The notes: generated by a model from the sequence alone, not told the origin. A stretch of 59,246 nt of DNA from Bigelowiella natans CCMP2755 (GCA_000320545.1 ADNK01002763.1:1-59246), one strand, 5' to 3'. Shown: positions 32,273 to 45,319, numbered from the stretch's first letter. A program made the numbers and translations.

Positions 32273-32914
32273 ATGGACGCGGAAACGGTTATCAGTCTCC
32301 AGGCCTTTCTCAATCAGTACTGCGCTCCAGACATTGGCAAAGGGAGGGGGGAGGAGGAGGGGTGCGAAGGGGAAGGGATAAGCCGAAATGAAAAGAGGAA
32401 AAGGACCAAAACGGCTGCTGCAGGCAATGGACTCCACTTCTCGCACCGAGCTGGAGATGGAGGGGAGGGGGGAACGGAGGACGAGGAGGAGCACGACGAA
32501 GAAGAAGACTCACAGAAGCTCTTAGATTACTATGAGAAGAAGTTTATAGATGGCGGCGAGATCAACGCGGCTGATAATGACCACGGGAGTCTAGTCGGAA
32601 TGGATGAAATGGACGAGCTGTCAAAGCACGGAGACCCGCGACACTTGGCCGATAAGTGGTTCGAGAAAAACATGAAGGACAGCGGAGATGGAACTCCCTC
32701 AGCCGCCGCGGCGGTTGACGAAGAAAGCATAACAACGCAAGCATCCTCGGAAAACAAGGAAGGGGGGAAACCGGGGGCAGATCAGATGTTAGACGTGAAA
32801 ATGGAGGCCAGCTGGATAGCCTTCCTTCGGCGACAGGTAGTATCATCAAAGCGTAATAGTAGCAGTTGTAGTTGCAGTGGTAGTTGCATCAGTGGTAGCA
32901 CTAGCAGTTGGTAG
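32273..32914 (+). CDS. Unrecognised acidic protein / continuation of the 31-kb gene
   Basis: An open frame from ATG 32273 begins DAETVISLQAFLNQYCAPD, the same LQxFLN motif seen twice in the ORF just upstream, then becomes very acidic. It contains LLDYYEKKFIDGG and DPRHLADKWFEKNMKD. The last residues before 32914 are a Ser run from a (GTAGCA)n tract and are probably intron (donor near 32838, CAG|GTAGTA). Later plus-strand exons are likely: about 33117-33240 (NATEEDLASSEIAQDRFQD), about 33449-33506, about 34313-34595 (ALARTEARDLFPRSPSGL; AYYHKAVHGMDLDEFQKEF) and about 35490-35613 (TLTEEAKLHKIKAKALDA, stop at 35611-35613). Whether these form one gene with the 30.7-31.7 kb part is not settled. 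Confidence 0.45.
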   Translation: MDAETVISLQAFLNQYCAPDIGKGRGEEEGCEGEGISRNEKRKRTKTAAAGNGLHFSHRAGDGGEGGTEDEEEHDEEEDSQKLLDYYEKKFIDGGEINAADNDHGSLVGMDEMDELSKHGDPRHLADKWFEKNMKDSGDGTPSAAAAVDEESITTQASSENKEGGKPGADQMLDVKMEASWIAFLRRQVVSSKRNSSSCSCSGSCISGSTSSW

Positions 32915-32961
32915 CAGTAGTACAGGTAGTAGTTTGGGTAGTAGCAGTCCTTCCTCTTCTT

Positions 32962-33005
32962 TCTTCTTCTTCTTTTTTTTCTTCTTCTTCTTCTTCTTCT
33001 TCTTT
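32962..33005. repeat. (TTC)n tract
   Basis: A TTC/TTTC array in intron or spacer sequence between plus-strand exons. Confidence 0.85.
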
Positions 33006-33831
33006 ATTAGCTGCAAGCTGCACAGATAATACGCTCTAGAGCCTGAGAGTGCTGGTTAGCTTGTCATCTCAGTGCTCCGTGATGTGTGGGGTGGGGATGG
33101 GTAAAAGGTTCTGAAGGATATGAACGCAACGGAGGAGGATCTTGCGTCCTCGGAGATCGCTCAGGATAGATTCCAAGACATCATCCAGATAGGCTTTCTA
33201 GGCTTCAAGGTCGCTCCTCCTAAGCTACTGACTCCTCTCTGCTAGTTGCACTCGAAACAAACCAAGAACTCGCGGCAGCATGTTGATGCATCTTCCCATA
33301 ACAGCAATCGTTGTGTCGTAAATTCATCATTCACCTCTTCTCGGTGGTAGTTCCGGAAAGAAGGCGTTTACATACTTCCTGAGTGTTGCATTTAAGTCCT
33401 TCCACCTTCGACATCGCACCCCCCCCCCCTCCCTTCCCCCACCCGCAGGAGCAAATGCATCGCGATAAGCGCGAAAAGGAGATGGATGAGACGGTGATGG
33501 ATTAGCGAATACCGATTAGCATTAGTGCGTGTCGAATACGGCGGGGGGCAGAAGAGAATACGATGCTTAGAGCTCAGCATATGCTTTTGTGCTATTTGCT
33601 GCTACAATATAGGGAGGCGAAGGAACAATATTTTTTTATAGGCTCCGACCTCTCCGTATCCTGTCTGCGACACATCTCCGAATGAAGATTGCTTGTCGCG
33701 ACCTTGAAACCGGTTAGTTGTCGATAGATTTGCTGCTGCTTTTGCGACCATTCCGCATGGCTAATTTGGCGGTGCTTCCGTTTTTTCCGCGTTTTTTCTC
33801 CGTTCTTCAATAAGTTTTAGTAGCTAGATAG

Positions 33832-33835
33832 ATAT

Positions 33836-33910
<75 letters not shown>

Positions 33911-33963
33911 TCACACACAAATCCATATCATTTCTATTCGTTCCTTGCTCCTCCCCCCTTCCT

Positions 33964-34009
<46 letters not shown>

Positions 34010-34018
34010 CTCTCTCTA
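33832..34018. repeat. (AT)n plus (CT)n microsatellite block
   Basis: AT array at 33838-33908 and CT array at about 33966-34018, just before the plus-strand frame beginning EDIVAVVFIGGLLENGL (about 34055). Confidence 0.9.
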
Positions 34019-35613
34019 TTGCACTCTAATAAAATATTTTCCTGTCACGGGCTAGGTGAGGATATAGTCGCGGTTGTGTTCATCGGTGGGTTGCTGGAGA
34101 ACGGTTTATCGCGGCAATCGTTCGAGTTCATGCGAGACTCGGAACAATCCACGGTTCATATTGCTGCAACATGCCTGCACCCGTTGTGCTGTCATCTTAA
34201 TTCCTAACTACTTCGATCGATAATGATCGTGACAATGCTGCTAAGTGCAATACCTCACCATTCGTTGACTTTCTCGCGTTCTTAAAAACCTCTTTTCTCG
34301 TGTCGTCGCAACGTCAGCTCATGGCCCTGGCGCGTACGGAAGCGAGAGACCTCTTTCCTCGTTCTCCTTCGGGCTTGATTGCAAATGCGACTAGGTTTGC
34401 ACGCTGGCCGGCTTACTACCACAAGGCGGTGCACGGCATGGACCTAGATGAGTTTCAGAAGGAATTCTCGGAGAGCGCATACAAGATATCATCGCAATTC
34501 ATTGTGGGGAGAAAACTGCGCAGGGGGCAGAGGAGAGAGGGAAGGAGGGCCCTGGAGGCCTACATCTCACGAACGGTTTTCAAAGCTATCAGAGGTACGA
34601 TTCATCAATAACTCCCCGCCGTTATCACTACCTACCACATACGTTGCTCCATATTTTTCAAGATGATCATATGTGTATTTACATCTGTGCCAACATAATT
34701 CTCATTATCATTGTAATGAATCATGATCATCATTTCATCGTCGTTGAACTTGTGTAATGAAACACACCATTTTTCCCAGCTGTGCTTAATGTCGCACATG
34801 CGCTGAAGCTGGCGTCGACAACCAGCGAAGGAATGTAATTAGAGATGATATAGAATATAAACCAATCATGCACACATACTCACACACACACACGCACACA
34901 CATTTACTTATTGAAAAATTTTACTAGCAAAATCTAATGTGATGTGTAGCGCAAATTGAGACGTAATGGTACACTTCAAGGTTCGTTGTCTCTCCATCGC
35001 GCGCACTGGCATTAGATGCAGTGACATTGTCAGGAAAGGTGTTACTAAAGGCTTTTTGATTATTCTATGGACGTAGCGAAGAAGTCACAAATAATATTTA
35101 CATTATGTAAAACAAAAGGTGTTTATCGAGGGTCATAGATGTTCATCATTTATCTAATTTTGGGTGTGTGTTTCATTTGTATTTGCTCTAGATCCGAGAC
35201 ATTGAGTTTTTGCAGCTTGCACCGGTATTACCATAAAATAATTCTAGAGAGGAACCTGGGAATTAACAAATTTGAAATATCTGAAGGTTTCTGATTCAAG
35301 GAGAAAGCAGTTGCTAGCGGATATCAGCAACAACGACGACGGCATAAAAACCTCTTCCGTGCCTATTCTTTTCCCTTCAAATTTAATTCGGTTTCTCAGG
35401 AATATGTACCGTAAGTGCTATATCCAGTATATAACTGTCTAAATACTTTAAAATTGTTTCTTTTCGACGATGTTTATGTTTTCACATTCCTCTGCCGAAA
35501 ATGAAATAGAAACACTTACGGAGGAAGCGAAACTGCACAAGATCAAAGCGAAGGCACTAGACGCTATTGCAACCTTGGAGAGTTTCCACGGGAGGTCGCC
35601 ATATTTTGCATGA

Positions 35614-36260
35614 GCAAAGAGGCGAGAGAGATGAAGATAGGGAAAGGAAGAAAATGAAGATGGAGAAGAAGATAATGAAGAAAAGGAGGAAATTATTAAG
35701 AAGGAATGCAACCAGGAAACGAGACAGTGAAATAGCGATGATAATTAACAACATATCTTTCCGAAGACACATGTGACACATGAATTGCTGTGCCCATTAG
35801 TTTTTGCCTCACGGCCTCCTGGGTGCTGGAGTGCTTTCGGGTAGCAGAAAGCTAGATATAATAGAAATGGGCTAAATCCTTTTGATCTGCTGTTCTAAGA
35901 TTGTGTTCGTTGTTGCACTATGTGCGATGATGACTACGATGATCATCATCTGCAATAATCGCTGATAATTTTCATAGTTACGAAATAGAGGGTGTGGAAG
36001 ATGCGGGTGATAAGGAGAGGGGGGGAAATGTGCGCTAACATTCATAGGACAATTTTACATCGGTGTGTTCCACTTTGCTAGTCATTTGATGTACCGGAAT
36101 GGACGTTAAGATTTCCCAAGTATTCGGTTGTTAGAGCCTTGAAGAACATGTAAGACAACGAAGTGAATCGATTGAATAACAAACACTTTTTTCACAAGCA
36201 TGCTTCTGTGTCTGCATGCAATGAACATCGGCATATCGAATCCACAAGAGTGCTGAGTCT
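35614..36260. other. Intergenic, nothing recognised
   Basis: A purine-rich stretch at 35620-35730 gives Lys/Arg or Phe/Ser artefact frames. No gene-like signal otherwise. Confidence 0.5.
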
Positions 36261-36602
36261 ATGCCACCAATTAGAGAGGCTTTTGAAGGAGACAATGTTG
36301 TTCCCATGGGCTCTGAGGTAGATGAGGGAAGTGCAAGCAACCCATTGACAAAACGTTTAGATGGAACAATCTTCCTTGTTTTGTTTGTTCTCACAATGCT
36401 GCATGTGGTGTTTTCCCAATTGGCCTCCGTTTCAAACCTTGCATTTTCATCACTTGCAAAGGGGTTCGTAGTGGATTGGATGATTTCCTCAGAGAACTGC
36501 AGTGTCGTTGTGGATTTCGGGGAATCGACACGTTCGGAAATTGTCCATGCTCCTCCGAATTCCCTTCTGCCCCTCCAACACTTGCAACATGCAAGCAGGT
36601 AG
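36261..36602 (+). CDS. Small single-TM hypothetical protein
   Basis: A 113-codon ORF with one convincing hydrophobic helix at about residues 35-58 (TIFLVLFVLTMLHVVFSQL), flanked by a polar N-terminus and a short polar tail. A longer minus-strand frame (36637-36131) overlaps it but has no recognisable feature. No family or splice context was identified. Confidence 0.3.
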   Translation: MPPIREAFEGDNVVPMGSEVDEGSASNPLTKRLDGTIFLVLFVLTMLHVVFSQLASVSNLAFSSLAKGFVVDWMISSENCSVVVDFGESTRSEIVHAPPNSLLPLQHLQHASR

Positions 36603-36639
36603 GAGGCGGGATCAATGTGCCAAGCACCTGCCAACACTG

Positions 36640-39600
36640 AAGTGGAAAGAGAGGGGGGGAGGGAGGGCTAGAGGAGAGGCCAAGAGCGAGTGGGAGAACC
36701 AGAAAATGCACGTTGCAACGTTGCGCACACGTGGAGACCCGTTGTGTGCAGTTGAAGTGTGGTCAAAGTCCGTGCCAGTCTGTGCCAGTGTGATTTTTTT
36801 CGTGACAGACGACGTTCAATGGTGCCATGACAGTTTGTTGATGGAACACTTTCGTTTTTCAGGTGGAACTTGGATGGCAGTTCCAACGTCTCAACAGATT
36901 CAGAGCCCCTCGGCAAAGCTTCGAAAGTGATGAAAATTGTTTGCAACTCAACCGTGTGCAACAATGACAACGATGGAGTGTGATGTGCAAACACAGGTGC
37001 ACGCTGGCATGCTTTGCTTTGCACCCACTTGTCAAGCAGCTTGCTGCTCACGTCGAACACGCGTGCACGCTGGCAAGCGTCCACGTGCTTCGTCTCTCAT
37101 GACAGACATGCAATGCATTGTGTGCGTGATGTGCACACTGTGTTGCTGTGTCATTGTGTGCACAGTGCATGTGCTGCATTTCTGTGTCCATCATTCTCTC
37201 ACTTTGGTGAAGGATCGGAGGTGTGGTGGTCGACACCTCTTGCTGGCTGGCTTGTTGCTGCGGTTCGTCGCCGTGCACGCACACGATGTGTGTCGGCCCT
37301 TTGAAAGCGTGCAAGTGCGATGCGTGCGACGCGCGTGTCCACCCACCCAGCCACGCTTGCGTGCGAGTGCAACTCAACTGCACGCTCACCCAGAGCCAGC
37401 TGGCCAGCCGCCGCGGAGCGATGCGAAGCCAGTGCAGTGTGCCAGTGTGCACCGCGCCAAGGCGGCAGACAGGACTGCACGACAACACCAGAGATCGCTT
37501 GCTTGCTGGCTTGGCGAACGGCGATGCTTGCTTTGTGGACGAGAACCAGAGAAGTGCAAACCCAGAAACGTCGGAACAGTTCCGTTGAACGAGAGAAGCG
37601 CATCGTGCGTGCTGTGCCCACAAGTGGGCAATCGCGCAGTTCAAGTTGCTCCATCGTCTGCCTGCGCGGCCGGTCGTCTCGCGTTGCCCCAAGTTCGGTC
37701 GCGCAACGCTGGAACGGCGCAAACGTGTTTCAGCGCGCACGATGGCAACCATCCGCGATGGCACGCACTTGCCACCAGTTGCTGTTTTTTTGCCCTGCCA
37801 GTCCGGTGTTGCAAACGAAGCAAGCAGCTGCTCGGTCCAGCAGTGCTTGCCAACATTGCTGGACTGCTTTGGCGAGCCAGCGAGGTGTCATCGAACCACG
37901 TTGACGCCACACTCTCCACGAACGTGCAACGTCAAAGTGTTTTTTGGTCGGCCACAGGCCGGGTGGTCGGAGTTGCGAGGTGCCAAAACACTCCAAACGT
38001 TCCAGCGTTCCCACGTTCGCCAACGTTGATCTTTGAACTTCGTGAAACCCGAACAACTCACACAGCAATTTCTCAGTGCTTCCTGCACCTCTGTTGGCTC
38101 ACAAACGTGGGTCTCTGAGGACATGCTTGCCACTCAAAAACGCGTGCATCGCCCACGGAAGCGGAGCCAAACTCTCGCATCGACTCGGTGTGCAGCCGCA
38201 CCCCCTCCACCCTCCTCGCAAACCTCCCGAGAAAAAGCATGCGGTCACCCGATGTGCTCGAAGTCAGGTGCAGCAGCTCCCTTGTTCGCTGCACCCTTGC
38301 ACTTTCCAGCTTTTTTCACCACTTTTCCACAGTGTGCACGGTGACGCCGCGCTGCTGGACGAATCCCTGCATCGCTGCTCGTCGCAACTTCGTGGACGGG
38401 AAGGCACGTGACCTTTCACGTGACCTCCTCTGGTCCTCTTTGTGTCCACACCAACGTGGACCCACAACGCAGGCAGTTTTTCCGCTCCCCTGAGTGAACG
38501 TCGCCTGCTTGCAGCACTTTTGTTCGTTTCCGCCAGAGCCTTCCGCTTCCGGATCTTCTCCTGAACTTGTCGCACCTCCTCATCGACAAACCTTTCCGTG
38601 GAGTCGCGTGCCACGCTCGGGCCAACCAGCCAAGGTTGTGGTTGCGTTTGTCCTGCGATTGTCTCCGACCCACGTTCGTTCGATCAATGATGAGGAGACC
38701 TTCTTTGGACACGTGCCTGACTTTCATCAGTCTTTTCAGCCACGTGCTCTCGCTGAGAAACTTGACACCTTCGATGTGCACGTGGGTGCGTGTGTTCGTG
38801 TGTTCGTGTGCACGCTGTTGTCCAACAGCACGCGCGACTTTTGTCACACCAGTGCAGCGCAGTCTGGCAGTGCACGCTTGGCGAACGCGCGTGTGCTTTT
38901 GGTGCACCGTCCGTGCAAAAAAAAACACCCAACGGACGAAAGGGTTGCCTGTTTGCACGAAAGAGCCCACGGAACGCACCCCACGTCCAACCCCAGCAAC
39001 GTGCACCACGCCGTTGACCAGGGAGTTTGTGTTGTTTGAGCCGCAGGAGACCCGAACAGAACAGCGACCTGGCACTCTGCCCGCAGTGCCGTGTGCTTTG
39101 CCACCACGCTGGCACGACAAGCTCCTGACTTTGCCAGGTCCGCCACTTCGTTCGGGCATCCGCGGTTTTGCCCTTCGCAATTTCGACGTTTGTGGCATCA
39201 AACGTTCTTGCGATGACCAAGCAAGTGGGGAGACCGTGTTCGTCCCCACTCCCTGGCTCCGCTGGTGGACACCACGAAGAGCAAGGCGACCGTCGGCAAG
39301 GCGGTGCCGACGTGGGTCACCGCTCACATTGCTGCCAATCTGAACGCTGACGGGGGAATTGATCCCATTGCAACGATGCACAAAAGCCCTCGTCTGGCAA
39401 CAACCGATGCTCTGGAACCCACCGGCACCCACCGGCACTCCCCCAAGCACGTGCACGCACGCGGGAAGCCGGTTCGGGTCTGGCTCCTCCTCAAGTCTGT
39501 CGATCACGAAGAGCTGTTTCAGCTGGACTTCGCGGAGGCAGCCATCCCTTCTCACGTGCAGGAAAGGGACGAGCTGTGCACCTCCAGTGCACTGGAGAAC

Positions 39601-40460
39601 AGGCGCGGTGTTTTCCTGCGATGGAGACCGACCACAGGTGCAAGCGGTCTCCTCGCCGGAGCTCCGTCGACTTCATCGCTGGATCGGGAGGAGAACACAA
39701 CGGTGATGAAACGTTCTCCTTCCCGGAGTGGGGTTGAGCAGCCGAACGATCGTGGGTCGGGACGTCGCACGATTCATCGGCTGCTCAAGCAAGAGCAAGC
39801 TGGCAAGAAACGACGTTTCAATCGTTTCAACGAGAACACCAGGAGCCTGCCGGAAGGGCTGGAGCTGGAGGGGTCTCCCGCAGCCTCAAGGTGTTCAGGG
39901 AGTGGTGCTCCCTAGCTCCCCCCACGTCAAATCGGTCAGCACCAATGACCAAGAAGGTGAAAATTCTCTTCGACGTGCTGAACGACTTGTCGCAGACGTT
40001 GCCCCAGGCGTTCACCCCTCGCCATCACCAAGTCGTTCAGGCTCTCTGGCACGAGGCCATGCGATTCCCAACGCATCTTCTCAGAGATGCCTAGCTGGGA
40101 ATGCATGAGCCTCGAGCTGCACGACTCACGAGTACGTCACAGCGCCTCAACAAAAATCATTGCGAGGATCGAAAGGTGAAAAGGAAGCATTGGGATGCAC
40201 ACCCCCCCAAAAGTGCAATTCAAGACACAGAGGCTTTTTCCACTGCGACATCTCAGAATTGTGGTCTCAGTCCAAAAATTTGCAATTGAAAAACAACGAC
40301 GATTTCACACTGCGACAACATCAAAAGCTTGTCTCAGAAACTTGAACCTGGGAGAAAGAGAGACGAGGCACAACAATGGCGAATGAGATGGATCCGAACG
40401 CCATCGGAACTATGGTGAACAGAATTTAGAGGATTCACATTCGACGCGCTGGTGGTGTGG
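36640..40460. other. Anomalous island 2: low-stop, GTGCA/CACGT-rich DNA
   Basis: About 3.8 kb with markedly higher G+C than its flanks, few microsatellites and many GTGCAC, CACGTG, GCTTGC-type words. Very long frames overlap on both strands (393 codons + at 36937-38118; 379 codons - at 39555-38416; 258 + at 38567-39343; 216 + at 39265-39915). Most must therefore be by-products of scarce TAA/TAG. The most protein-like stretches are on the plus strand: RSINDEETFFGHVPDFHQSF (about 38674-38733) and KKVKILFDVLNDLSQTLPQA (about 39950-40010). No family was recognised. It resembles island 1 in texture. Confidence 0.5.
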
Positions 40461-40900
40461 AAATGTTGCATTCAGCTGTGGTGATCTGGCATGTGTGCCG
40501 TCGCCCAGTTTCACCTCACTCCTCCCTTCCCTTCACATTTTCTACAAGATCCAAGGCGCGACCGATGGCTTTGACCTTGGTGCCATGCAGGTAAAAGGAT
40601 TTGAAAAAATTGGAAATTCTCACGCTTGTGAAACATCTAGCAGCAGAGTGTCACTACTGCAAAGCAGAGAAGAGTGGACTCTTCATTTGAGACTTTTCAT
40701 TCAGGAGGAGAACAACAAGGAAATGAAAGCACTGGAGGTTACACATTCAAACCTTTTCATTATGTATTCATAAGCGTGGTAAATATATATCTGTGAGTGT
40801 AGCAATCTACTATGGATAGTTACTATACTAAGATTCTCAGAGGACGAGCGGGTTGGAATGGGGGGGAAAATTACTACAATTTCTGCATGCACACAATTAG

Positions 40901-42013
40901 GGAATCTTGGGTGGAGGGAAAGACGACGATGAGAACGACCCGGAACTCCTCAAAGAGCTTCATGCGATGGGATATAAAGAAGAGTGCGTATGCGATGAAT
41001 AACTACAATAAACACCACCCTTTTTTTTGGAAGTTATGCCAACCTATCTAAATCCTAATTATCTGAATGATACTTCCTGTTATCACGTTGACTTTCGAAA
41101 GTGGCGAGGACGACGAAGAAGCAGAACTAATGGCTCTTTGGGAGAATGAGCATGGCAAGCCCAATAATGGCGACAACAAGACAAGTAGTGGCGATGCAGG
41201 CAACAAAGTAAAAACAGAATCCCGAGTAGAAACTAATACAGAAACACCAGCTCTGAATCCGGCTACGACCTCATCTTCTACGACTGCTGCGGTGATATAG
41301 AAAAACAACGAACGCGTTCACGTCACACACGCTCATCAAAATTGATATCCTATGCACATTGCTTGTACGCGTGCACGTCACACACGCTCATTAAAATTGA
41401 TATCCTATGCACATTGCTTGTTTTTCACTCTTGAGAGTTTATCTCCATCTATTACCTAAAGTAATCAAGAATTGCTTGTTCTTGTGCATCAAAGAAGCAG
41501 TCGACGGACCCCCCTGCTGCAAAACGCGTAAAAACAAAGGAGGAGGAAGGTTAATTAAAAATATTAACTAAATTTTCGAACCGCAGTTACTAATGGGATT
41601 CTCATTCTGGCAAATTGTTTCCTTTTCGGTTTCAAGAGCGACGGAGGGTCTTGCAGCAAGTCAATGTACAGCAATGCTAATTCTCATCACTACTGCTCTC
41701 CTGCTTTTGCTAATGCGATCTTATCAGCTCACCACATGCACATACACGCGAATTAGTACATTTTCTGTTATTTAGTGAATGCACGCTCATTTTGTGTGCT
41801 GTATAGAGGCGCAGAGAGCATCATTTACACTTATGTGTATAGTAATAGATATTTTGCCGCGTCCAAACTAGGAACGATATCAGCTCTACAAACAGATCTG
41901 CCTGGCCGCTAAAAAGGTGGGAAGAAGGCCATTGCCTTTGTGCATGCTGGATTGTCGTAGCAGTAAATCCCGTGTTTAATGATGATGATGATAGTGAGGG
42001 TGATGATGGTGAA

Positions 42014-42048
<35 letters not shown>

Positions 42049-45000
42049 GCTATGGCATAGCCATTATTGTAGATGAGCAGTTATCACGTCGCTTAATAGT
42101 GTACAAATACTTACATATTACACACATAATTGTGGCAGAAAAAAGACCTGAATGCAGCTAGTTTCTACCTGAAACATGTCAAGGCGATATCGGTGGTGAC
42201 AACACAGTCACCAGAAAGAAATAAGAGAGCCTTTGCATGGACGTCACTTCCGAAAACTTTCACATATACAAATTTTCTAAACTATTCATTTTAGCTCGCA
42301 ACTTCCTAAAAAAAACTTTACCAGAAGCTGTTGTTTTTTTATTTACTTTTGCGGTACGTGCGACGAAGGCTATTCGGACAAAAATAGGTAGGAAGTTGGC
42401 CGCATGTTATGAACCTTCCATTTCTCCTGTGAAAGATCGGTTATTTGAGACGAATGATTGTGACGCAACTATGGGCGATGTATTGCTATCTGCGGTCTTT
42501 GTAGAGCTCATATGCGAAATCATTACATTTGCGGTGTTGCAATTATGAACGATCATGTGCGGTGTCGGTTTAAACTCTGGATGATGATGAAACGGTGCTT
42601 CCATCCTTGTCACGTGTGTTTTGCCTTCTTTTCGGGGAGCTAGACGATAGCAAGTTATCGAGCATGAGCGAGCCTGATGGCTTATATTCCGCAATTTTTA
42701 GCCACACAAACATCATCATTTCCATCGCTTGGCCCTCACAATTTCTACGAATATGCCATCGTCTATAATACCGACTGAATACAGGAAATACGGCTGAACG
42801 AGTAGACAGCAGCATTCTTTCGCAGCTTCCTCCTAACCCTCCTCCTGCCCCTCCGGTGGCTGTTCCGAAGAAGATGGCAAAGTCTATTGCGAAGACTGTA
42901 AGAAAGAAGAAGGCAGCTGAATCTCGTGCGACATCTTCATCATCATCATCGTCATCGTCGTCGGGTTGGTGTTTCTGCCCTCAATATTGCAGTAGTAGTA
43001 GTAGTAGTAGTAGTAGCAGTAGTAGCAGTAGTAAGTAGTTGCTAGCATTTGTAGTAGTGATGACAGTAGAAGTGGTAGTTGTGGTAGTAGCGGTAGTGAT
43101 GGTTTTAAAAGTCTTTCTTCCTTGCTCCTATGCGCTGTGGGTCTCTCTTTCTCTTCCAACCTCCTTCTCTCCCTCCTCCCCCCCCCCCCCCCCCCTCTCT
43201 CCCCCCTTATCTTTCTCCTTTCGATGCTTTTGTGCTGTTCATAACTTGCAGCGAGGAGGACGCAGCAGCGGAAACAGAGGCGACAGCAGCACCGTAACCC
43301 CCCCCCCGCCCTTCAAAGGCAGAACTCGGCTGAGACGATGACGGCTGTTACACAGGGGGCTTATTTAGAGAAAAGAACAGGGGTGGGGACTTACTACTAC
43401 TATTACTAGTAGTAATAGTAGTAGTACTAATAGTACTAGTAGTACTGGTAGTAGTAGTAGTAGTAGTGGTAGTATTGGTATATCTGGGGCTTCACGTGTC
43501 ACTAAGGATCGGAGATGTCGCACGATGTGTGGTTTGTGTGTGTGTGTATGTGGTTTGTGTGTGTGGTTGTGTGTGTGTGTGTTTGTGTGAGCGACAGGGG
43601 ATAATCGTAAAATCGATTCGAATCCCCCGGCGCGGTGCTGCACACTGATCTCCCAGCGCTCGTACGCATTTGACTTGTTGGGTTTCTCCGGTTATCGAAT
43701 GATGGGGGGGGGGTTCTTTCACGCAGTTTCATCACGCGTCCGTTCGTATATGCGTCCTGGTCACAAACCCTCTTCCTTCTCCTTGCTTTACAGACAGACA
43801 ATGCTAAGCTGAGCGTCAAGCAGAACCTAGACTACGCAACGATGATAGAGAAGGTAAAGGTTGAAGATGCTGCTCTTAGCGTGTGTGGGAGGTTTGGTCG
43901 TTGTTGTATCATGCACCCCGTTGATACGGGGGGGGGGGGGCATGTTGATCTCCACTGCGTGGTCTCCTCCCAAGAGCGATCCCTCCCGCTGCAAACTACC
44001 TATCTACCGCTGTGCTTCCTGAAACGAAATCTAATGAATTAATCATCCTCACGATCGTCGTTATCATCATCATCGTCATCGTCATCGTCATCATCATCGT
44101 CATCATCATCATCACAGTGCCAACGCCAAGCGGAGCAGTTGAGGAACGAGGCGAAGAACTGCTTAGCCAGAAGTGCGAAGGAGAAGTGTTTGTGTGCGGG
44201 GCGGGGGGGGGGAGAGATTTTGTACCATACCTCTCGACTACCAAGCATAACGATGAAGCGTCCAAACCAAGCAATGATGGATAGAGCAATCGGCGCGGTT
44301 TTCCTGCATGATCTCTTCTCTCCTGGATGTCGCATCTTCTGATTTCCCTATCTTACCAAAAGAGAGAGAGAGGCTGCGCTTCCTAGCAGCAATCCGCCGT
44401 AGCATCGGCAGCCCTGATGTTCATTATCCTTAGAGGACCGAGAGATGGCAAGGAAGCTCGTTCAAATGCGAAATCAGGTGGATGAAAATAAAACAAGAAG
44501 CTGTACTAGTTGTAGTAGCATTGTACTAATAAATTCATTACTACTCATTATTATCATCATCATAAACTCCTTTTCCTCCTCCTCCTCCTCCTCCTCCTCC
44601 TCCTCAATATCCTCCTCAATATCCTCCTCAATATCCCCATCAACCTCTTTGCTGCATTATCAAAGTCTTTAAAGGATAGAGATTTGCTCATAACGGCGCA
44701 GCAACGAGGAGCTGCGCCATGCACTTACGAGTACAAGACCTTCAATGTTGGAAAGCTGGTAGTAGTAGTAGTAGTAGTAGCAGCAGCACCACCACCAGCA
44801 GCAGCAGTAGTAGTAGTGTAGTTGTAGTCGTATTAGCAGCGCCTACCTTCTTCTTCATAAATTAGCTGCTTGGTGGCTGCCTCGCAATGGCAGCAGTTAA
44901 GTGTCCTTTCTGCTTTCTATTGTCACCATCCACAGAACTATCATCCTGAGCTTAAACCAGACGACCTGGCCATCACCGTTGTCAATCTGCACACAACCGC

Positions 45001-45282
45001 CAACACTGCGAAAACGTACCGCTTCCCTGACACCTACTCACGACATCGCATGTTTCCCCGATGTATTCTTGTCGATTTACGCCGGCATGATGAGAATCTA
45101 CGCTGTTGGGATCTTCGAGATAGAGGCCTTTGCAATGCGTTTTTTAATCCGATTCGTATTCATTGCAGTAGGGAAGAATGCTTTCCTTTTTTTCTTCTTT
45201 CTCTCGTTGCAGCGAAATGTAGCGTAACGGCGCATGTTTGTGTGGGTGTGTTCTGCGCCTTTTTTGTGATTTGTGTGTGTTT

Positions 45283-45319
<37 letters not shown>

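Noticed and set aside
36131-36637. 168-codon minus-strand ORF
   Set aside because: Overlaps a plus-strand ORF with a clear TM helix, and its own translation shows no domain; neither is strong, but the plus strand is preferred.
36937-38118. 393-codon plus-strand ORF
   Set aside because: Cys/His/Arg-rich translation typical of GTGCA-rich non-coding DNA; antisense frames of 238 and 151 codons overlap it.
38416-39555. 379-codon minus-strand ORF
   Set aside because: Overlapped by several equally long plus-strand frames in stop-poor DNA; no motif, no helix pattern, no splice context.
43480-43620. Possible CRISPR-like or tandem-array structure in GT/AGT repeats
   Set aside because: Only simple microsatellites; no regular direct repeats with unique spacers, and the genome is eukaryotic.
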